Shown here one piece after another: positions 1 through 4,992 of a stretch of 5,670 bases of DNA. Made by a program: the position numbers and the translations under genes. A model generated the notes under the pieces. That model did no database searches, was not told the origin of the DNA, and worked only from the letters and a program-made list of their open reading frames with translations. The DNA lies in contig JAGDAM010000332.1 in NCBI GenBank assembly GCA_017959485.1, positions 1 through 5,670 of the forward strand, in the 5' to 3' direction. Origin of the DNA: Clostridia bacterium. GTDB taxonomy: Bacteria; Bacillota_A; Clostridia; Oscillospirales; CAG-272. Position 1 is the stretch's first letter; every line of letters starts with the position of its first letter.

Positions 1-1161
1 CGGAACGACGAGCGCGTCGGTCCCGCGGACGCCGCTGACCGACCATCCGCGCCCGGTGAAAAGCTTATCCAGCTTCTCGCGGACCGCGGCAAGCCCCGGG
101 TTCTTCCCGTATCTTATGTCAAGCGTAAATACGATCCGCCCTTCTTCGTCGGTCCTGACTATTCCGTTGGCGACCGAGAGCGGCCCGAGCGTCGCGTCGT
201 CCGCGGCTATGCCGAGTCCTTCTCCCCTGACGTCGCCCAGATCCTCGGCGATCCTCGAGAAGAGCGCGCGGTCGTGGCCGGTGACAAAGGGGCATCCGGC
301 AAGAAGAGCGGCCAGTCTGCGGAAGGCGCTGTCGCCCTTGTAGGGACGTCCGGCGTGGCAGGGAACTCCTGCCGCCTTCAGCGAAAGTTTTTCGTCCGAC
401 TCGCCTTCGACGGTCAGGAACCCGGCTCCCTCGCGCTCGAGATGATCCCGCAGTCCGGGCGCGTCGCGCATAACGCACTCAAGCGAACCGAGCACCGTGT
501 TGTAGGCCTCGCCTCCGCGGACCGATACGACGCAGTCCGACTTTTCGGTCGTGACGGCGGCGCGGTATGTTCCCTTCTCTCCGAAGGACATCGGAAACGA
601 CGAGTCGGGCACGATCGAAACGGCGGGCTGCGGCTGCTCTTTGGCGAAAGCGCGTATGTCGCCCATACCGCTCTCCTCGTTGGAACCGATAAACACTATG
701 ATATTCCGCCGCGGACTGATACCGAGCTCGCGCAGACCGCGGAAGAAGCTCAGCATAATCGCTATCGAGCTTTTGTTGTCCATGATCCCGCGGCCGTAAA
801 GGATACCGTCGCGCTCGACCGGCTCGAAGGGAGGGCAGATCATCCATTCGGAGGCGTCGACCGGCACGACGTCGCTGTGGCAGAAGACTCCGACGTATTC
901 CTCTCCCGGCACCGGATCGCGGAATTTGACGAGCGCGTATCCGCTGTCGGCGAAGATCTCGGTCCTGAAGCCCTCTTTCGCGAACAGCGACGCGCATAAT
1001 TCAAGGCAGGCGGCGCAGTCGCGGCCGTAAGGCGCGGCGGGAGCCGGATCCGATCTGACCGAAGGCACCGACGTCATCGCGATCAGGTCTTCGCGGGTGC
1101 GCGCGGAGTTCGCGACCATATATTCTCTGATGGCAAGCGCGTCAGCCGATACAGTTTTCAT
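1..1161 (-). CDS. pepV: PepV/Sapep-type M20 metal-dependent dipeptidase, 3' end missing
   Basis: A cytoplasmic zinc or manganese dipeptidase of peptidase family M20 that would cleave short peptides with a free N-terminus. The reading frame is open for 387 codons from ATG at 1161 to the window edge; family members run to about 460-470 residues, so the C-terminal part with the last histidine ligand is outside. Visible active-site residues: H95 and D97 in 'HSDVVP', bridging D128 in 'GRGIMDNKSS', catalytic E162 and metal ligand E163 in 'GSNEESG', and D186 in 'VPDS'. From memory of Lactobacillus PepV (H87, D119, E153/E154, D177) the spacings agree to within one residue. N221 and H269 ('GVPCHAGRP') in the lid domain match its substrate-binding positions. 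No signal peptide is seen. The start lies 9 bases after the trkH stop with only a weak GAG-type ribosome site, so translation is probably coupled to trkH. An acylase-like M20 enzyme is less likely because of the PepV-like lid. Confidence 0.85.
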   Translation of the reverse strand, partial: MKTVSADALAIREYMVANSARTREDLIAMTSVPSVRSDPAPAAPYGRDCAACLELCASLFAKEGFRTEIFADSGYALVKFRDPVPGEEYVGVFCHSDVVPVDASEWMICPPFEPVERDGILYGRGIMDNKSSIAIMLSFFRGLRELGISPRRNIIVFIGSNEESGMGDIRAFAKEQPQPAVSIVPDSSFPMSFGEKGTYRAAVTTEKSDCVVSVRGGEAYNTVLGSLECVMRDAPGLRDHLEREGAGFLTVEGESDEKLSLKAAGVPCHAGRPYKGDSAFRRLAALLAGCPFVTGHDRALFSRIAEDLGDVRGEGLGIAADDATLGPLSVANGIVRTDEEGRIVFTLDIRYGKNPGLAAVREKLDKLFTGRGWSVSGVRGTDALVVP

Positions 1162-1170
1162 TTTGTCATC

Positions 1171-2607
1171 TCATTTCTTTCTCCAGGTCGCGGGCAGAAA
1201 CGCGATCAGGAGAGGATAGAACTCAAGCCGTCCGGCGAGCATCGCGACCGACAGAACGATCTTGGAAAAGCCGGAAAAAGCCGAGTAGTTGGAGGCCGGT
1301 CCTATCAGGCCGAGCCCCGGGCCGATATTGTTCATACAGGCAACGGCTGCCGAGATGTTCTCGGTCATACCGAGCCGGTCGAAGCTGAGAAGGAAAAAGG
1401 TAACGGCGAGGGTGCAGACGTAGAGGATGAAATACACGCTGACCCCGGTGAGCGTCCCCGGGTCGACGGGCCTTCCCTCGAATCTGACGTTCGCGACGGC
1501 GCGGGGATGTATCAGCCGCTTGATCTGGGCGCCGAGACTGCGCAGCCCGAGTATCACGCGGGAGATCTTGAGTCCGCCCGCCGTCGATCCGGCGCAGCCG
1601 CCGAAACACATCAGAATAAGCAGGGTCGTCCGGCAGACCATCGGCCACTTGTCGAAGTCCGCGGTCGAGTATCCGGTCGTCGTTGAGATCGAAACGGTCT
1701 GGAAAAAGGCGTGTCTGACCGCCTCTCCGAAGCCGCCGTAACTCGGCAGTATCATAAAGGTGATAAAGCTGCCGGCAACCAGGATCATCCCGAGATACAC
1801 CCAGAGCTCAAGACTCGAAAGCGCGGTCCGGATCTTTCCCGCGATGATCAGATAGTACAGATTGAAGTTTACGCCGAAGAGCATCATGAACACCGTCACG
1901 ACCCATTGCGAATAGGGGGTGACGATCCCCTCGGGCGTAGCCGAGAATCCGCCGGTTCCGGCGGTCCCGAGCGAATAGCAGAGACAGTCGAAGAAGGGCA
2001 TCCCGCCCGCGGCGAGCAGCACCATCTCGGTCAGCGTCATGACGACGTAGATCACGTAGAGTATACCCGCCGTCTGGCGGACTCTCGGAACGAGCTTGCC
2101 GACGACAGGCCCGGGCATCTCGGCGCGCATGATGTTTATCGACCGGTCGGCGATGTTCGGAATGACCGCCATGATGAAGATCAGGACTCCCATTCCGCCG
2201 ACGAAATGCGTGAAACTGCGCCAGAATATCGACGCGTGGCTGAGCGTTCCGACGTTCTCCACTATCGAGGCGCCGGTCGTCGTAAACCCGCTGACCGTCT
2301 CGAAGAGGGCGTCGACGTAGCCGGGGATCTCGCCGGTGATGACGAAAGGCAGCGCGCCCGCCGCCGACATGACTATCCAGCCGAGCGCAACTATCGCAAA
2401 GCCCTCTCCGGCGTAGATCGTATGCGCCGAAGTGCGGCAGGACAGGATCAGCGCCGCGCCCAAAACGCCGCACCCCGCGGCTACGGCGAGATAGGCGAGT
2501 CCCTCTTTTTCGAGAAATATGAGCGCCGTGAGTGCCGGAAGCAGAAGCAGCGCCCCTTCCGCCGCGACTATGAAGCCGACGACGTAGAAGATCATTTTCT
2601 TGTTCAA
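1171..2607 (-). CDS. trkH: Trk potassium uptake system, membrane subunit TrkH
   Basis: Integral membrane pore subunit that carries potassium into the cell together with the cytoplasmic TrkA protein encoded just upstream. The 478 residues match the usual TrkH length. All four pore loops are present in order: 'TTTGAS' at 109-114, 'TGGFS' at 218-222, 'TTTGYS' at 309-314 and 'NNIGPG' at 426-431, each with the filter glycine. 'GGCAGSTAGGLK' at 336-347 is the conserved stretch after the third loop, and the end 'AGRLEFYPLL...FLPATWR' is the typical TrkH tail. About ten hydrophobic segments can be seen, beginning at residues 5-33. The start is TTG at 2607: GGGGAG lies 7 bases upstream, while the in-frame ATG at 2595 would be 19 bases from it. 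The gene starts 22 bases after the trkA stop and ends 9 bases before the dipeptidase, so it is the middle gene of a likely operon. The related KtrB is possible by family, but length and motifs favour TrkH. Confidence 0.95.
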   Translation of the reverse strand: MNKKMIFYVVGFIVAAEGALLLLPALTALIFLEKEGLAYLAVAAGCGVLGAALILSCRTSAHTIYAGEGFAIVALGWIVMSAAGALPFVITGEIPGYVDALFETVSGFTTTGASIVENVGTLSHASIFWRSFTHFVGGMGVLIFIMAVIPNIADRSINIMRAEMPGPVVGKLVPRVRQTAGILYVIYVVMTLTEMVLLAAGGMPFFDCLCYSLGTAGTGGFSATPEGIVTPYSQWVVTVFMMLFGVNFNLYYLIIAGKIRTALSSLELWVYLGMILVAGSFITFMILPSYGGFGEAVRHAFFQTVSISTTTGYSTADFDKWPMVCRTTLLILMCFGGCAGSTAGGLKISRVILGLRSLGAQIKRLIHPRAVANVRFEGRPVDPGTLTGVSVYFILYVCTLAVTFFLLSFDRLGMTENISAAVACMNNIGPGLGLIGPASNYSAFSGFSKIVLSVAMLAGRLEFYPLLIAFLPATWRKK

Positions 2608-2612
2608 AACGT

Positions 2613-2620
2613 CTCTCCCC
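2613..2620 (-). promoter_or_regulatory. Ribosome binding site of trkH that selects a TTG start
   Basis: On the minus strand the sequence reads GGGGAGAG ending at 2613, followed by ACGTT and then TTG at 2607. Measured from GGGGAG the spacing is 7 bases, which is ideal. The alternative ATG four codons later would be 19 bases away. This decides the TTG start. Confidence 0.75.
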
Positions 2621-2629
2621 GCTGACCCG

Positions 2630-3997
2630 TCAGTCTTCTTCGATAAGATCGGTGATGTCTCCGAGCCGGAGGCCCGAGGAGATGACGACCACCCGGTCGC
2701 CCTCGAGTATCGACTCGTCGCCGGAGGGGATGATCGCGCGTCCCTTGCGTATTATTCCGGCAATAAGCACGTTTTTGCGCATGCTCACGTCCCGCAGCGG
2801 GACGCCGAGGTACCGGAAGTCGCCGTTAACTTTGAACTCTATGGCCTCGGCCGATCCGTCAAGGACGTGATACAAAGCTTCGAGATTGCTTCCCTCCGAG
2901 TTTTCGAGGGCTCGGGCGTAGCTCGCGAGCAGTCCCGTGACCGCCTTTCTCGGCGAGATGACGGTGTCGAGCCCGAGTTTTTCGGCTATCTCGGCAAGCT
3001 CGCGGCGGTTGACCTTCGGGATGACCTTGGGCACGCCGACCGACGAGGCGTAGATCGAAATAATGATGTTCTGCTCGTCGGAACCGGTGAGCGCGACCAG
3101 CGCGTCGGTCTTCTCGAGTCCCTCCTCGAGCAGCACCTCCCGGCTGGCTCCGTCGCCGTTGATTATCATCACGTTCGCGTCGCCTATCTCGTCGGCGAAC
3201 GCGGCGCACCTGTCGCGGTCCTTTTCCACGACCTTGACCGAAACTCCCGAAGAGGACAGCAGCCGCGCCAGATAGTAGCAGGCCTTGCCGGCTCCGATTA
3301 TCATCACGCTCCGGGCGCTCTTTTTGAGAATACCCATCCGGCGCAGAAGCTTCTGCACCTCCGACGGAACCGCCGTGACGGCGATCCTGTCGCCCTCGGC
3401 GAGAACGAATGAGCCGGTCGGAATGAAGGTCTGATCTCCGCGCTGAACGGCGCAGATGAGAAACCTCGCGTCGTATCTGCGGCGCATCTCGACGAGACTC
3501 ATGCCGATCACCGGCATTTCTTTTTTTATTACGAGCTCGATCAGCTCGAATCTTCCCGAGAAGGGCTCTATCTTCACCGCGCTCGGGAATTTCAGCACGT
3601 TCCAGATCTCGGTCGCGGCCAGCCGGTCGGGGTTGAGCGGCTCGGACAGGCCGAGCTGCTGGCAGGTAAATCCGAGACTTTCGTCGTTGTATTCGGGGTT
3701 TCTGATCCTCGCGATCGTGTGGCCCGCCCCGAGTTTCCCGGCGAGAAAACAGGCAAGCATATTCGTCTCGTCCGACTCGGCGGTCGCGGCGAAGAGCCGG
3801 CAGTCGCCGGCGTCGGCTTCGCGCAGTATCTCGATCTCAGCCGCGTTGCCGCAGACCCCCATTACGTCGAAGCGGTCGGTCATCTCCTCGACGACCGCCC
3901 TGTCGCTGTCAATTACGGTGATGTCGTGTCCCTCTTCAACGAGGCAGGAAACGATAGCGCTTCCCGTTTTGCCGCACCCGGCGATTACGATCTTCAT
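2630..3997 (-). CDS. trkA: Trk potassium uptake system, NAD-binding regulatory subunit TrkA
   Basis: Cytoplasmic gating subunit that binds nucleotides (NAD(H), ATP or ADP in characterised TrkA) and controls the TrkH pore. At 455 residues it has the standard double arrangement: RCK_N domain 1 about 1-135, TrkA_C domain 1 about 141-223, RCK_N domain 2 about 229-365, and TrkA_C domain 2 about 380-455. The first Rossmann motif is 'GCGKTG' at 7-12 with acidic D30 at the end of the second strand. The second is 'GAGKAC' at 235-240 with E258, where cysteine replaces the usual last glycine. The second TrkA_C ends with 'EGDRVVVIS' at 432-440. ATG at 3997 is chosen because it begins directly with the Rossmann strand 'MKIVIAG'. 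An upstream in-frame TTG at 4057 lies inside the palindromic repeat and would add 20 unrelated residues. The ribosome site, AAGGAA at 4016-4011, is 13 bases away and therefore weak. First gene of trkA-trkH-dipeptidase; no convincing promoter was found upstream. Confidence 0.95.
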   Translation of the reverse strand: MKIVIAGCGKTGSAIVSCLVEEGHDITVIDSDRAVVEEMTDRFDVMGVCGNAAEIEILREADAGDCRLFAATAESDETNMLACFLAGKLGAGHTIARIRNPEYNDESLGFTCQQLGLSEPLNPDRLAATEIWNVLKFPSAVKIEPFSGRFELIELVIKKEMPVIGMSLVEMRRRYDARFLICAVQRGDQTFIPTGSFVLAEGDRIAVTAVPSEVQKLLRRMGILKKSARSVMIIGAGKACYYLARLLSSSGVSVKVVEKDRDRCAAFADEIGDANVMIINGDGASREVLLEEGLEKTDALVALTGSDEQNIIISIYASSVGVPKVIPKVNRRELAEIAEKLGLDTVISPRKAVTGLLASYARALENSEGSNLEALYHVLDGSAEAIEFKVNGDFRYLGVPLRDVSMRKNVLIAGIIRKGRAIIPSGDESILEGDRVVVISSGLRLGDITDLIEED

Positions 3998-4037
3998 TTG
4001 ACGGTATTTGTTCCTTGTATGATTTGAAAACGCGTTT

Positions 4038-4061
4038 TTTAAGGCAATACCGCACAATTCG
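4038..4061 (+). repeat. Left terminal inverted repeat of the palindromic element
   Basis: 24 bp, identical without mismatch to the reverse complement of 4184-4207. It begins TTTAAGGCAATACCGC and ends CACAATTCG. Symmetry stops abruptly inward: the next base pair (4062 and 4183) does not match. Confidence 0.9.
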
Positions 4062-4089
4062 CGTATGCGGATTGGCGAGAGTTTTTTGT

Positions 4090-4155
4090 GCCTGTTTTGA
4101 CTGAGAAATCGCAGGAAAACAGGCGGTTTTTCAAGATTTTGACGTCAAAACAGGC
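4090..4155. repeat. Inner nested repeats of the palindromic element
   Basis: GCCTGTTTTGAC at 4090-4101 and GTCAAAACAGGC at 4144-4155 are perfect 12-bp inverted copies with exactly the same centre as the terminal repeats. A third partial copy, AAAACAGGC, lies at 4116-4124 in the same direction as the right one. It gives an alternative 9-bp stem with 4090-4098 (17-base loop) followed by GGTTTTT. A separate 14-bp perfect palindrome, TTTTGACGTCAAAA, spans 4137-4150. The core can thus fold in more than one way. Confidence 0.8.
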
Positions 4156-4183
4156 GTAAAAAGAGCCGTCAAGACGCGTGCGT

Positions 4184-4207
4184 CGAATTGTGCGGTATTG
4201 CCTTAAA
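4184..4207 (-). repeat. Right terminal inverted repeat of the palindromic element
   Basis: 24 bp, perfect reverse complement of 4038-4061. On the plus strand it begins CGAATTGTG and ends CGGTATTGCCTTAAA. It lies 50 bases past the stop codon of the Nudix gene. Confidence 0.9.
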
Positions 4208-4257
4208 TGATCCGTCCCGGCTCGCTCAGGGTCCGGATACCGATGACGGAATAACGG
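4208..4257 (-). other. Spacer after the Nudix gene with an imperfect hairpin, no clear terminator
   Basis: Fifty bases between the Nudix stop and the palindromic element. TCCGTC at 4211-4216 can pair with GACGGA at 4245-4250, and CCGG at 4217-4220 with CCGG at 4233-4236, with an unpaired bulge at 4237-4244. There is no run of T on the minus strand after it, so it is not a classical intrinsic terminator. Whether Nudix transcription continues into trkA is open. Confidence 0.3.
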
Positions 4258-4869
4258 TCAGACGCAGCCGAGAAGGCCGGTCGCTACCGCCGCTTTGAGC
4301 AGCGCGGTCTGCGTCTTGGCGTCGGTTATCGCGCCCTCGAGCACGTCGGAGAGCAGTTCGCGGAAGGGGACCGCGTAGACGTTGAGAAACTCGTCCTCGT
4401 CGGTGTGGCGTTCGCCGAAATGAAGCCCCCGCGCGAGAAATAGGGTGATCCGCTCGTCGCAGTAGGCAGCCGCCGGGACGAAATCTCCCATCGAAAGCCA
4501 GTCGTCGGCCTCGATGCCGGTCTCCTCGCGAAGCTCGCGCTTCGCGGCCTCAAGGCGGTCCTCTCCGTAACTGTCGAGCTTGCCGGCGGGTATTTCGGTT
4601 ATCACTTTGCCTATCGGGTACCTAAACTGCCGCTCGACAATCACTCTGCCGTCGTCGGTAAGCGGAACTATCGCGACGGCTCCGACGTGCCTGATGTATT
4701 CCCGCACAGACCCGCCTCCGTCCGGAAGCGAGATCCTGTCGAGGTAGACCTGAAGCATGCCTCCGTCGAACACTTTTTCTCCGTCGATCCGTTTTTCTCC
4801 CAGGGACCTGAGTTCCTCTTCGGATTCGGGAGCCGCTCCGGCTCCACAGATTTTATCGTAGTTTCCCAT
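4258..4869 (-). CDS. Nudix hydrolase, ADP-ribose pyrophosphatase (NudF) type
   Basis: Cytoplasmic hydrolase expected to split ADP-ribose into AMP and ribose 5-phosphate, a housekeeping step that clears free ADP-ribose. In 203 residues the ADP-ribose pyrophosphatase pattern is clear: 'GAVAIVPL' at 63-70, 'VERQFRYP' at 78-85, 'EIPAGKL' at 92-98, and the Nudix box from G97 to I119 with E103, R111, E112, E115, E116 and G118. The box has one extra residue: six rather than five residues lie between G97 and E103 ('GKLDSYGE'). Compared with Bacillus subtilis NudF, homology begins near 'EKRIDGEKVFDGG' (25-37), so the first 22 or so residues are an extension. The ATG at 4869 has AAAAGGA touching the start codon, a poor spacing. 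GTG at codon 33 has GGAGA at better spacing but would remove the first conserved strand, so ATG is preferred. It is transcribed from its own promoter at 4969-4941. The exact substrate is inferred from the family. Confidence 0.9.
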   Translation of the reverse strand: MGNYDKICGAGAAPESEEELRSLGEKRIDGEKVFDGGMLQVYLDRISLPDGGGSVREYIRHVGAVAIVPLTDDGRVIVERQFRYPIGKVITEIPAGKLDSYGEDRLEAAKRELREETGIEADDWLSMGDFVPAAAYCDERITLFLARGLHFGERHTDEDEFLNVYAVPFRELLSDVLEGAITDAKTQTALLKAAVATGLLGCV

Positions 4870-4889
4870 TCCTTTTAAGTCGCTTTTTA

Positions 4890-4918
4890 TTGCTTTTTGT
4901 CAGCATTTGTTGTATAAT
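4890..4918 (+). promoter_or_regulatory. Sigma-70-type promoter for the E2 gene
   Basis: TTGCTT at 4890-4895, a 17-base spacer, and a perfect TATAAT at 4913-4918. The expected start is near 4925, giving a leader of about 68 bases before ATG 4993. That transcript runs through the opposing promoter at 4941-4969. Confidence 0.65.
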
Positions 4919-4933
4919 AATCTTTGATTGCTA

Positions 4934-4960
4934 ATTTGATATTATATCATTTTATCAAAT
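4934..4960. promoter_or_regulatory. Dyad, possible operator between Nudix and E2
   Basis: ATTTGATA at 4934-4941 and TATCAAAT at 4953-4960 are perfect 8-bp inverted copies 11 bases apart. A second, nested palindrome TGATAT-T-ATATCA spans 4937-4949. The dyad covers the -10 and the presumed start of the minus promoter and lies just downstream of the plus start. This is the position expected of a repressor site, but AT-rich DNA makes chance dyads common. Confidence 0.35.
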
Positions 4961-4969
4961 CCTTTTCAA
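4941..4969 (-). promoter_or_regulatory. Sigma-70-type promoter for the Nudix gene
   Basis: On the minus strand TTGAAA (4969-4964), a 17-base spacer and perfect TATAAT (4946-4941). Eight A residues directly upstream (4978-4971) could act as an UP element. The expected start is near 4934, about 65 bases before ATG 4869. Confidence 0.7.
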
Positions 4970-4980
4970 GTTTTTTTTAC

Positions 4981-4986
4981 GGGAGG
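4981..4986 (+). promoter_or_regulatory. Ribosome binding site of the E2 gene
   Basis: GGGAGG followed by a 6-base spacer and ATG at 4993. It is strong and fixes the start of the acyltransferase. Confidence 0.85.
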
Positions 4987-4992
4987 ATACAA

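Larger units (their letters stand above)
4038..4207. repeat. 170-bp MITE-like palindromic element with 24-bp terminal inverted repeats
   Basis: The two ends are perfect 24-bp inverted copies: the left begins TTTAAGGCAATACC and the right ends GGTATTGCCTTAAA. The interior is an imperfect palindrome around the same centre (about 4122.5), including a second perfect 12-bp pair. There is no coding potential. The outermost TTAA on both sides is itself palindromic, so it may be a duplicated target (TTAA, or TA inside it) rather than part of the element. This shape is that of a miniature inverted-repeat transposable element moved by a transposase encoded elsewhere, or of a large intergenic hairpin repeat. 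It sits 40 bases before the trkA start and 50 bases after the Nudix stop. I cannot name a family; copy number in the genome is the missing evidence. Confidence 0.7.

Noticed and set aside
274..999. Open frame of 241 codons on the plus strand
   Set aside because: It is fully antisense to the dipeptidase, whose active-site motifs are clear; it has no recognisable domain or ribosome site.
1711..3412. Long open frames on the plus strand opposite trkH and trkA (1711-2625 and 2600-3412)
   Set aside because: They lie antisense to two certain genes, are rich in Arg, Asp and Glu as expected from GC-rich complementary codons, and show no family motif.
3998..4057. Upstream TTG at 4057 as the trkA start
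   Set aside because: It lies in the left terminal repeat and adds 20 residues before the Rossmann strand that normally begins TrkA.
4090..4131. Stem GCCTGTTTT/AAAACAGGC followed by GGTTTTT as an intrinsic terminator
   Set aside because: It would work on the plus strand, where no gene lies upstream in this window, and the 17-base loop is large. The minus strand, which is the transcribed one, has no T run after its stems.
4090..4155. CRISPR-like repeats
   Set aside because: Only three 9-base copies, one of them inverted, with irregular spacing; they are explained by the palindromic element.
3998..4257. Riboswitch (for example a c-di-AMP type) upstream of trkA
   Set aside because: Such elements often precede potassium transporter genes, but the region is dominated by the palindrome and I see none of the conserved core of that class.
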